Assembly (NCBI GenBank): GCA_013695715.1
Contig: JACCZZ010000007.1
Span: forward strand, 1-7,072
Length of the DNA stretch: 7,072 bases
From: Chitinophagales bacterium
Lineage (GTDB): Bacteria > Bacteroidota > Bacteroidia > Chitinophagales > UBA10324
Reading direction: 5' to 3'
Part shown: in pieces, positions 1-6,473 of the stretch
Layout of the letters: the number at the start of each line of letters is the position of its first letter
How positions within the stretch are numbered: position 1 is the stretch's first letter
The notes under the pieces: generated by a model
The model's input: only the letters and a program-made list of their open reading frames with translations
What the model was told of the DNA's origin: nothing
Database searches by the model: none
Made by a program: the position numbers and the translations under genes

Positions 1-497
1 TCAGGAATGAATTCATTCTCTTCTTTTGAAACAAGAATCTTGACTCCGGTATAGATCAATATGGCACCGAAGATGTAGAGAACCCAGCCAAATCGTTCAA
101 CAATAACAATCCCTAAGAAGATAAAGATGATCCTGAAGATGATAGCTCCTAAAATTCCGTAAAACAACACTTTATGATAATATTTATCTGAGACTTTGAA
201 ATAGGAGAGTATAAGAATAAACACAAAAATGTTATCCATGGAGAGGGAATATTCCATAAGATATGCAGATACATACTCAAGGCCACTCTCGGTTCCATGA
301 AAATGATAAACAAGATAGCCATATCCTAATGCCATACTGATCCATCCTGTGGCCTGAATTGTAGCACTCTTAATGGACATCGGCTTGTTTGAGCGCTGAA
401 GCAAAGCAACATCCAAGACAAGAAATATCAACAGCGCTACGCCAAAGACCACATAAAGCACATCTGAATCGCCGAAGCGCTGTATAAGATCGTTCAT
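1..497 (-). CDS. TerC/Alx-family integral membrane protein, N-terminal part (runs off left edge)
   Basis: The first 165 residues of a TerC-family membrane protein are present; the frame stays open to the left edge, and family members are usually about 300 residues or more. The ATG at 497-495 overlaps the stop of the upstream DUF4340 gene by one base. Hydrophobic segments lie at about residues 13-33, 46-66, 86-103, 109-131 and 136-156. The family hallmark, an acidic motif in a membrane helix, reads EYSLSMDNIFVF at residues 82-93. Known of the family: E. coli Alx is implicated in Mn2+ export, Bacillus TerC proteins in supplying Mn to exported enzymes, and TerC itself in tellurite resistance. 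No other ter genes are visible, so an Alx-like metal-ion role is more likely than tellurite resistance (inference). The family call is firm, the substrate uncertain. It is probably translated by coupling to the upstream gene. Confidence 0.93.
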   Translation of the reverse strand, partial: MNDLIQRFGDSDVLYVVFGVALLIFLVLDVALLQRSNKPMSIKSATIQATGWISMALGYGYLVYHFHGTESGLEYVSAYLMEYSLSMDNIFVFILILSYFKVSDKYYHKVLFYGILGAIIFRIIFIFLGIVIVERFGWVLYIFGAILIYTGVKILVSKEENEFIP

Positions 498-1522
498 TAT
501 ACTGCTGACTTTTCTCTGGAAAGAAAATAATTGAAGCCTTTAAGAAGTCTTCCGAAATGAAAATTTTGAACTATCACAAAATCGCTGCCTCCATTTATAG
601 ATGCAAAATACCGATCAACATCATATTTTAATTTATTGCCCTTAGCATCAAATTCTTCGCTGGTGCTGTTTGCCGGCATCCGATAACATACGACCTCATG
701 TTTTTTTCCTGCACGATTATTAGCTGTTACAGTGCAGAAAGGAATTGTTTGAAGAATGGTATCCTTTTTCGGCAGATCATTTTGATATCCTTCACAGTTA
801 ATTGATTCAAAAAGGCGCAGGTAATTTTGTAGCCTTTCATGGTTCAAGATTTTGCTATTCGCTTTTAATCCTGAACCATTTTGAAGAGCAAATGAATCGG
901 GACCCAAAACAGTGATGGTAAAGGAGCTATCTGGTTGATCAGCGTATTTTACAGAGACTGAACTGATCTCATTAATTCTGAACCGGAAGATAGCAGTGCT
1001 TCGTATTACCTGCTCATCGGTAACATACCGTGTATCAAGCACGCCCTGAAAACCAGGAATGGCAGTTACGAAAGTGTTTTTTGCACCATCCATCAGCATA
1101 TAAGTTCCCCTTGAATCAAGTGTGCCGCCCCCAACGAGGTATGATTTCATCAGTTCACCGTTCCGATCATAAATTTCTACTTTCTTGTTGTTGCTTGCCA
1201 GGTTTGTGACCACAGTTTTTTCTGCTGAATGAGGTACGGGGTAGCTCACCTTTACTCTCTTTAATGTTGAAATCAGGGTTTTAATGATATCATTTCTGAC
1301 TTCATATTTGTTATTTACAATCCATGTATCTTTTGATCGCTGGAGCACCACGCTTTTCCCCTTCATGTCAGCTATAAAAATTTTTCCAATAGCTGATGTA
1401 TCATCTATGGCAAAGGCTTCTTCTTTTTCATTTAGTGTGCCGCTGGATTTTTTTATTATTAGAAAGTATACCGATAAGGAAAGCACCACGAAGATTAAAA
1501 GGTATATTAGATTTCGTTTCAT
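497..1522 (-). CDS. DUF4340 domain protein, predicted accessory to the Gld ABC transporter
   Basis: A 341-residue protein from the ATG at 1522; a GTG one codon upstream (1525) is the alternative start. One membrane helix lies at about residues 5-23 after a short basic start (MKRN), followed by a large domain predicted to face the periplasm. Features typical of DUF4340 as I recall it are an FAIDD segment near residue 37, a W-I-V-N-N-K-Y strand at 67-73 closing the first repeat-like unit, and a GTYML strand near 140 before the VLDTRYVTDEQV segment. No catalytic motif is visible. Proteins of this type commonly follow gldG-like (ABC_transp_aux) genes, as here, about 55 bp after gldG. Its topology mirrors GldG, so it may be an extra periplasmic subunit of the same complex (inference). 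It ends in TAA sharing its last A with the terC start. The biochemical function is unknown. Confidence 0.85.
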   Translation of the reverse strand: MKRNLIYLLIFVVLSLSVYFLIIKKSSGTLNEKEEAFAIDDTSAIGKIFIADMKGKSVVLQRSKDTWIVNNKYEVRNDIIKTLISTLKRVKVSYPVPHSAEKTVVTNLASNNKKVEIYDRNGELMKSYLVGGGTLDSRGTYMLMDGAKNTFVTAIPGFQGVLDTRYVTDEQVIRSTAIFRFRINEISSVSVKYADQPDSSFTITVLGPDSFALQNGSGLKANSKILNHERLQNYLRLFESINCEGYQNDLPKKDTILQTIPFCTVTANNRAGKKHEVVCYRMPANSTSEEFDAKGNKLKYDVDRYFASINGGSDFVIVQNFHFGRLLKGFNYFLSREKSAV

Positions 1523-1577
1523 CACTATTTACAAATATTTTTCTTTGAGCAACAGAAAAGTGCTAGAGTGCGCTTAA

Positions 1578-3299
1578 TCATTTTGCATATTTACGGTAGC
1601 GGACAAAATTAAAGATTAATCCAAAGACGGCGAGGGCCACAAGTGGTGCAATCATGTTGATCAATTGCCATTTTGATTTTTCCTGCTTCACTTTGGCCGC
1701 ATCCAGCATTCGCAGCTTCATCGTTTTCGAACGGGTATCTATGTGTTCTTCGAAACCGGTAAGGTAATCAATGCAATTAAGCAGGAAATTACTATTACCG
1801 AAAAATTCACCAGTGAAACGATAATATCCCAATGCCGACGGCTGGCGTTGAGCGTTGATTTCGTTTTTTGCAATGTCGCCGTCTGAAATAACAATCATCT
1901 TGGTGTCAGCACTTTGCTCGCGGAAGGGCATGTGCAGCGAATCATTAAGAGTTTTTTGCATTTCAGGTGAAACGCGGTTTGTAAATACAGATGGAAATTC
2001 GCCCTCAAGCAATACTGCCGAGATTAGATCGGTTTTCTTATAGTCCTCAGGCCTGGGCCGATTCTTTAATTCTCTGAAATCAATAAGCCATGGCGTAAAC
2101 ACAATCCTGCTGTTGGACGAGGAGGAGAGTAAAATTGTCTTCTTTACCCCTTTCAAAGCAAGCGTATCAATAGTACTCGCAAACTGTGATGCAACGGCAT
2201 CAATATTCTTCACGATAGGGTGTTCGCTTTTTGCTGTGAATATTGGGAAATAGTAACAGGGAAATAATTTAAAGCTTGGTTTCTGTCCTTCGTAACTCAC
2301 CAGCAGTGGAACAGGATTGCACTGCAGGTCGAGCATTAGATCGGGATTGATTCGTATGCCATAGCGGAAAAGCTGGTCTTCAAGATTAAGGGGATAATCT
2401 ACTGTAAGGAACGATGGCCGGAGCACCACGCTGTCGAGTTCTGCATGCAGCGCTTCAACGAGCCACAGAGTTTTACCTCCGTTCATTATATATTGATCGA
2501 GCTTAAATTTATTTTCTTCTGAAAACGGTTTTGTGGGCTTAGCAATCACAACTACCCTGATGTCATTTTTTATCTGAATCTCGCTCTCCAACTCCACAGG
2601 TATCAATTCATAAAAACCAGAGAGCAGTTTCATGAAATCAGCCATCTGCAGATTATTCATTTCACCCTGACCAAGGATAAAGCCGATCTTTGGTTTTCTG
2701 ATCATCGAAATCTGATGTATGGCTACAGAGAATTTATTTTCTAAATGTGCGATGGAATTGTTCAGCGCCATCTGCGGCCCCGTACCTGGAGTATTTTCTA
2801 ATAGGTTGATAGGAACAGATTGTCCTTTATAATTCAGAATGGCACCTGGCACAATAATTTTCTCAGAATATTCATCACCAGCCTGATTCTGTACATTGGT
2901 GGGTTCTAACCCTTTTTCTGATAATTCTTTCAATACATCGTTGAGTTCTTTTTCAGTTTTGCCCTCAGTAGGATCCTCAAATTCGTATTGAATTTTATCA
3001 CCACCATAAACTTTAAATTCATCAAGCATCTCGCGGCTGCTGTTACTCAGCCTCTTGAATCCTGAGGGAAAATCTCCTTCCAGATAAACTTTCACAAATA
3101 CTACATCATCCAGATTGAGTAATAGCTTTTTTGTAGAATCAGTTAAGGTAAATCGGTTATCAGACGTGAGATCTATTCGAAATATAAATGCCGATGAAAG
3201 CACATTCACCAACACGATGATGCCAAAGAAGATAAAAAGGCGTGTAAATGCCTGTTGTCTGTAGGTTCGGCGGTTTTTCAATGTTGCGTGTTGATCCAC
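1578..3299 (-). CDS. gldG: Gliding-motility ABC transporter auxiliary subunit GldG
   Basis: A 573-residue protein of the GldG / ABC_transp_aux family, close to the usual length. A basic N-terminal tail precedes a membrane helix at about 21-40. Next comes the characteristic RIDLTSDNRFTLTDSTKKLL stretch (41-60), then a long extracytoplasmic domain with KIGFILGQGE at 204-213, TLWLVEAL at 277-284 and MIVISDGDIAKNE at 468-480. A GldG-typical tail, GYYRFTGEFFGNSNFLLN, lies at 491-508. A second helix (about 546-565) brings a basic C-terminus (VRYRKYAK) back to the cytoplasm. The start is GTG: an in-frame TAA lies a few codons upstream with no ATG between, and the residues after GTG fit the family. 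In Flavobacterium johnsoniae GldG acts with GldA and GldF as an ABC transporter tied to gliding; the transported substrate is unknown. It lies 87 bp after gldF. Confidence 0.93.
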   Translation of the reverse strand: MDQHATLKNRRTYRQQAFTRLFIFFGIIVLVNVLSSAFIFRIDLTSDNRFTLTDSTKKLLLNLDDVVFVKVYLEGDFPSGFKRLSNSSREMLDEFKVYGGDKIQYEFEDPTEGKTEKELNDVLKELSEKGLEPTNVQNQAGDEYSEKIIVPGAILNYKGQSVPINLLENTPGTGPQMALNNSIAHLENKFSVAIHQISMIRKPKIGFILGQGEMNNLQMADFMKLLSGFYELIPVELESEIQIKNDIRVVVIAKPTKPFSEENKFKLDQYIMNGGKTLWLVEALHAELDSVVLRPSFLTVDYPLNLEDQLFRYGIRINPDLMLDLQCNPVPLLVSYEGQKPSFKLFPCYYFPIFTAKSEHPIVKNIDAVASQFASTIDTLALKGVKKTILLSSSSNSRIVFTPWLIDFRELKNRPRPEDYKKTDLISAVLLEGEFPSVFTNRVSPEMQKTLNDSLHMPFREQSADTKMIVISDGDIAKNEINAQRQPSALGYYRFTGEFFGNSNFLLNCIDYLTGFEEHIDTRSKTMKLRMLDAAKVKQEKSKWQLINMIAPLVALAVFGLIFNFVRYRKYAK

Positions 3300-3386
3300 A
3301 ATTTGAAATGCAATTAAATTTTACCTCAGTAGGTTTAACAATAAAGAACTTTTATTTATTCACTGAATGCCCTCATTGAAATGACT

Positions 3387-4118
3387 TTACCATTTTCTGC
3401 TCTCTAAAGCCGTTTTGGTACACAGAGTGAAAATGAGAATTACAGATAGAAAATAAATTACGTCACGTGAAAGGTCTAAAACTCCTCGGCTGATCGATTC
3501 ATAATGATGTTGAATGCCAATAGACTGAATGATGTAGTCTCCCTTCCCTCCAAACAATCCAAGGCCGCTCAGTGCATCAAAAGCCAGGTAGCAGACAAAG
3601 CAGATGAATGCGCCAAGAATGAAGGCTACTATCTGGTTGTCGGTTATGGATGATGAGAAGAGTCCTATCGCAACAAATGATGAACCTAATAATAGCAGTC
3701 CGATATAAGAACCCCAGGTAGCACCAGTATCGAGATTTCCTGGTGGACTTCCTAATTTAGAAATTGTAAAGTAATATATCAATGTAGGAAGAAGGGAAAA
3801 AATAACGAGGCAAACTGCTGCGAGATATTTACCAAGGATGATCTGTGTTTCACTCACAGGACGAGTGGCTAGAATTTCAAGTGTGCCGCTCTTTTTTTCT
3901 TCAGAAAACATGCGCATTGTAACTGCGGGAATCAACAGCATAAATACTATAGGCGCATTATCAAAAAGGATATCGAGAGTGGCATATCCATTATTTAGGG
4001 CGTTGTTTTGGAAGACCCACATAATAAGCCCGATCAGGATCAGAAAAACAGCTATGGCAATGTAGCCGATGAGTGATGAAAAAAAGGCAGTGATTTCTTT
4101 TCGGAAGATGGGTATCAT
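3387..4118 (-). CDS. gldF: Gliding-motility ABC transporter permease GldF
   Basis: A 243-residue ABC-2 type permease matching GldF in length (about 240) and layout. It opens with MIPIFRKEITAFFSSLIGY, the usual amphipathic start of this family, with an ATG at 4118-4116. About six membrane segments lie near residues 16-36, 55-70, 97-118, 137-157, 162-185 and 220-237. The cytoplasmic coupling stretch RMFSEEKKSGTLEILATRPV (69-88), between helices 2 and 3, is the strongest ABC-2 hallmark and should contact the ATPase. The gene starts 36 bp after the gldA stop, so the two are almost surely co-transcribed. It forms the membrane channel of the GldAFG transporter; the substrate is not known for any member. 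No truncation or unusual feature is seen. Confidence 0.94.
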   Translation of the reverse strand: MIPIFRKEITAFFSSLIGYIAIAVFLILIGLIMWVFQNNALNNGYATLDILFDNAPIVFMLLIPAVTMRMFSEEKKSGTLEILATRPVSETQIILGKYLAAVCLVIFSLLPTLIYYFTISKLGSPPGNLDTGATWGSYIGLLLLGSSFVAIGLFSSSITDNQIVAFILGAFICFVCYLAFDALSGLGLFGGKGDYIIQSIGIQHHYESISRGVLDLSRDVIYFLSVILIFTLCTKTALESRKW

Positions 4119-4154
4119 TTATTTTTCATTATCTATTTTTATTATGAATGAAGC

Positions 4155-5060
4155 TCAATTTGTTTTTGTAAGATCTTTAAAAATATCTTCGAGTGATTGT
4201 GCTTCTTCGGCAAGTGCTACTACCGTTAACTGATTCGCTACCGCAAATTGAAAAATTGATTCCTGCAGGCCTGTTCTGCCTGTAAGCCGCCATTTTTTTT
4301 CGGATGTTGATGTTAGTTTTTTTACACCTGAAATCTGCTGCAACCTGTTTTTATCTACACGTTGTTTGAATTCTACAGTTATTGTTACCTCATCTGATGA
4401 CTTTTGCTGCAGGCGTTCAATGGAATCGTCGGCTACAATTTTTCCTTTGCTAATGATGATGACCCGGTTGCATATTGCCTGCACTTCCTGCATTATATGG
4501 GTTGAAAAAATTATTGTTTTTTCTTTTCCCAACTCTTTTATCAGGTTTCGTATATCGGCTAGTTGATTCGGGTCGAGCCCGGAAGTAGGCTCATCCATAA
4601 TTAATACACGAGGATTATGGAGCAGAGCCTGAGAAATTCCTACCCGCTGACGATAACCTTTTGAAAGAGCACCTATTTTTTTTCTTTGTTCTGTTTTTAG
4701 ACCCGTTAACTCTATCATCTCCTCTGCACGCAAGAGACAGTTTTTCACTTTATTCAACCTTCCGGTGAATAAGAGAAATTCCTTCACATACATGTCAGGA
4801 TAGAGGGGATTATTTTCGGGTAAATAACCTGTGTTTTTTTTTGCTTCTAAAGATTGTAGTGTTACATCATAGCCGCATATTGATGCCTTGCCGGTTGTTT
4901 GAGGAACATATCCTGTAAGCATCTTCATGGTGGTAGATTTACCTGCACCATTTGGACCAAGGAACCCAAGTACTTCACCTGGCTTTACTTCAAAAGAGAT
5001 ATTATCTACAGCACGCTGTTCACCATACAACTTTGTTAAACCTGAAACGATGATGGACAC
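4155..5060 (-). CDS. gldA: Gliding-motility ABC transporter ATP-binding protein GldA
   Basis: A 301-residue ABC ATPase, usual for GldA. Visible motifs are Walker A GPNGAGKST (35-43), YLPEN at 79-83 (Glu in the Q-loop position, as is common in ABC-2 exporter ATPases), signature LSKGYRQR (132-139), Walker B VLIMDEP (152-158) with catalytic Glu157, D-loop GLDP (161-164) and H-loop His188. Residues from about 220 form the C-terminal extension found in this subgroup. All catalytic residues are present, so it should be active in driving GldF. The start is GTG at 5060-5058: an in-frame TAA six codons upstream excludes a longer form, and MSIIVSGLTKLYGE fits family N-termini. In F. johnsoniae gldA is unlinked to gldFG; here the three are contiguous, which supports GldA over a generic ABC ATPase. 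The coding strand holds several A7-A9 runs. Confidence 0.93.
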   Translation of the reverse strand: MSIIVSGLTKLYGEQRAVDNISFEVKPGEVLGFLGPNGAGKSTTMKMLTGYVPQTTGKASICGYDVTLQSLEAKKNTGYLPENNPLYPDMYVKEFLLFTGRLNKVKNCLLRAEEMIELTGLKTEQRKKIGALSKGYRQRVGISQALLHNPRVLIMDEPTSGLDPNQLADIRNLIKELGKEKTIIFSTHIMQEVQAICNRVIIISKGKIVADDSIERLQQKSSDEVTITVEFKQRVDKNRLQQISGVKKLTSTSEKKWRLTGRTGLQESIFQFAVANQLTVVALAEEAQSLEDIFKDLTKTN

Positions 5061-5176
5061 TACTGTTTTAACGTTTTACTATGGGGAAGATGCTGATGAG
5101 GTGCGAAAATAATGCAAATGACGCCGCACATAAAATTCTTTATTGTATAGAAACGCAGGTGACGCCAAAAGAAAAT
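5061..5176. other. selD-gldA intergenic gap with a TGACGCC direct repeat
   Basis: This 116-bp spacer is the largest gap between genes of the minus-strand series. TGACGCC occurs twice in direct orientation (5119-5125 and 5160-5166, 41 bp apart). Close to the gldA GTG, the minus strand carries TAAAAC twice in tandem. No stable hairpin followed by a T-run is seen after selD, and no full TAnnTTTG promoter box before gldA. The sequence therefore does not decide whether gldA has its own promoter or is read through from selD. Confidence 0.4.
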
Positions 5177-6235
5177 TTATATAACAGCAACCCATTTTCC
5201 ACCATCATTTTCCTTCATCACACCAATAGGTTGAATATAATCGGTCAGGTTGTTTTCTATCATAATTTGAATAAATATTTCAGCATAACCGGGATCAACG
5301 GCAACCAGCAATCCGCCGCTGGTTTGAGGATCACAAAGAATAACCAATCGCTCACCTGTTATACCTTCTGTTTTTGGTTCGTAGCTGTTCCAGTTTCGGA
5401 ATGTATTATCAGGTGCTACAAATTTTTTTGCAAGAGGATCAACACCTTCTATAAGCTTAATGGCATTATAATATAATTCTGCCCTCAGGCTGCTGCCTTC
5501 GCACACCTCCAGCAGGTGGCCTAGTAACCCAAAGCCAGTAACATCAGTCATAGCATGCACATAATCCTGCTTACCTAACACTGAACCTAAGGTATTTAAA
5601 CAACACATCACATCAACGGCGGGCTTCATCTCGTCAACTAAAATTAGGTTTCGCTTTAGAGCTGTAGCCAATATTCCAGTTCCAATGGGTTTAGTTAAAA
5701 ATAGCTGGTCTCCTGCCTTGGCCGTATTGTTTCGCTTTATTTTTTCTTTCTTTACCAACCCATTCACACTTAAACCAAAAATGGGTTCAGTGCTGTCGAT
5801 GCTGTGGCCGCCCGCCAGAGGAATTCCCGCTTCATTACAGACTGATTTGCCGCCCTGCAAAATTTCCTGTGCAAGTTCAACAGGAAGTTTTTCCACAGGC
5901 CAGCCGAGAATCGCCAGCGCCATTATCGGTGTTCCACCCATCGCATACACATCACTTAAGGCGTTTGCAGCAGCTATTCTCCCGAAGTCGAATGGGTCAT
6001 CTACAATTGGCAGAAAAAAGTCAGTAGTACTAATAAGGCATTGATCATTTCCTAAATCATAAACGGCAGCATCATCTGAGGATTCATTACCAACGAGTAG
6101 ATTATTGAAAACTGAATCTGTAATTGAATATGTTAGAATTTCTCTAAGAACTCCCGGGGCAATTTTGCAGCCGCAACCTGCTCCATGCGTAAACTTTGTC
6201 AGTAAGATTTTTTCTTCTGTCGTATGAATCATCAT
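5177..6235 (-). CDS. selD: Selenide, water dikinase (selenophosphate synthase)
   Basis: SelD makes monoselenophosphate, AMP and phosphate from selenide and ATP in the cytoplasm. This is the selenium donor for selenocysteine and for 2-selenouridine in tRNA. The 352 residues compare with 347 in E. coli. The N-terminal catalytic loop is HGAGCGCKI (17-25): Cys21, Cys23 and Lys24 align with E. coli Cys17, Cys19 and Lys20, so this is the Cys form and not a UGA-encoded Sec form. Also visible are the ATP/Mg-binding DDAAV (54-58), TTDFFLPIVDDP (70-81), GGHSID, AMTDVTGFGLLGH and the C-terminal CDPQTSGGLL. The start is ATG-ATG at 6235-6230; either Met is possible. No selA, selB, selC or mnmH lies nearby, so which selenium use it serves cannot be told. 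It is 116 bp upstream of gldA on the same strand. Confidence 0.96.
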   Translation of the reverse strand: MMIHTTEEKILLTKFTHGAGCGCKIAPGVLREILTYSITDSVFNNLLVGNESSDDAAVYDLGNDQCLISTTDFFLPIVDDPFDFGRIAAANALSDVYAMGGTPIMALAILGWPVEKLPVELAQEILQGGKSVCNEAGIPLAGGHSIDSTEPIFGLSVNGLVKKEKIKRNNTAKAGDQLFLTKPIGTGILATALKRNLILVDEMKPAVDVMCCLNTLGSVLGKQDYVHAMTDVTGFGLLGHLLEVCEGSSLRAELYYNAIKLIEGVDPLAKKFVAPDNTFRNWNSYEPKTEGITGERLVILCDPQTSGGLLVAVDPGYAEIFIQIMIENNLTDYIQPIGVMKENDGGKWVAVI

Positions 6236-6473
6236 GTAAAAATATTACAAGTTCTACCATAAAGGCAGACCTCTCCAAATGCAATCACAAACTTTGCCTA
6301 CTTTCTAAATAACAATAGTTCGGAAATAAGATTTTAAGTTCCAACAACAACCCTTGCTGCACAGGCTCATTCAGCTTATCGTTCATATCAAAGTAGGGAA
6401 TAATGATTACAAACCAACTCTATCAAACCCCAGGATACTTAGCCTACGTAGGACTTTCTAATACTCTCATCGT
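6236..6473. other. Intergenic region between selD and the propeller remnant
   Basis: This stretch of 238 bp lies between the selD start (minus) and the first readable residues of the plus-strand repeat fragment. Apart from the weak selD promoter candidate I see no convincing element. A 25-codon ATG frame on the plus strand (6403-6480) resembles nothing I know. In the frame of the downstream fragment there are stops at 6327-6329 and 6459-6461 and no ATG between them. None of the three plus-strand frames here continues the repeat pattern, so the 5' part of that gene appears to be missing rather than merely frameshifted. Confidence 0.5.
6288..6315 (-). promoter_or_regulatory. Candidate Bacteroidota-type promoter for selD
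   Basis: On the minus strand, TTG (6315-6313) is followed after 17 bp by AAAGTTTG (6295-6288). The Flavobacterium consensus is TTG, 17-23 bp, then TAnnTTTG, so there is one mismatch (A for the first T). Transcription would begin near 6281, giving a leader of about 45 nt before the selD ATG. The motif is short and could occur by chance. Confidence 0.3.

Noticed and set aside
1..497. Tellurite-resistance operon starting with terC
   Set aside because: No terB, terD, terE, terZ or related genes are visible, and the protein fits Alx-type metal transport equally well; the ter label would be over-specific.
1284..1577. Plus-strand open frame of 97 codons opposite the DUF4340 gene
   Set aside because: It is antisense to the N-terminal membrane and first domain region of a recognisable gene; its peptide has no family features and arises from the complement of hydrophobic and Lys codons.
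1855..2043. Small plus-strand open frame inside gldG, with similar ones inside gldF (3838-4065) and gldA (4366-4566, 4927-5112)
   Set aside because: All are shadows of well-supported minus-strand genes and show no recognisable protein features.
3340..3356. AT-rich inverted repeat (AATAAA / TTTATT) in the gldF-gldG spacer as a terminator or regulatory hairpin
   Set aside because: The stem is only six A-T pairs, so it would be unstable; such pairs are expected in an AT-rich spacer, and the genes appear to form one operon.
5081..5476. Plus-strand open frame of 131 codons over the selD 3' end and the selD-gldA spacer
   Set aside because: Most of it is antisense to conserved SelD sequence including the DPQTSGG motif, and the peptide looks random.
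5685..6044. Plus-strand open frame of 119 codons within selD
   Set aside because: Wholly antisense to conserved SelD motifs; no independent coding signal.
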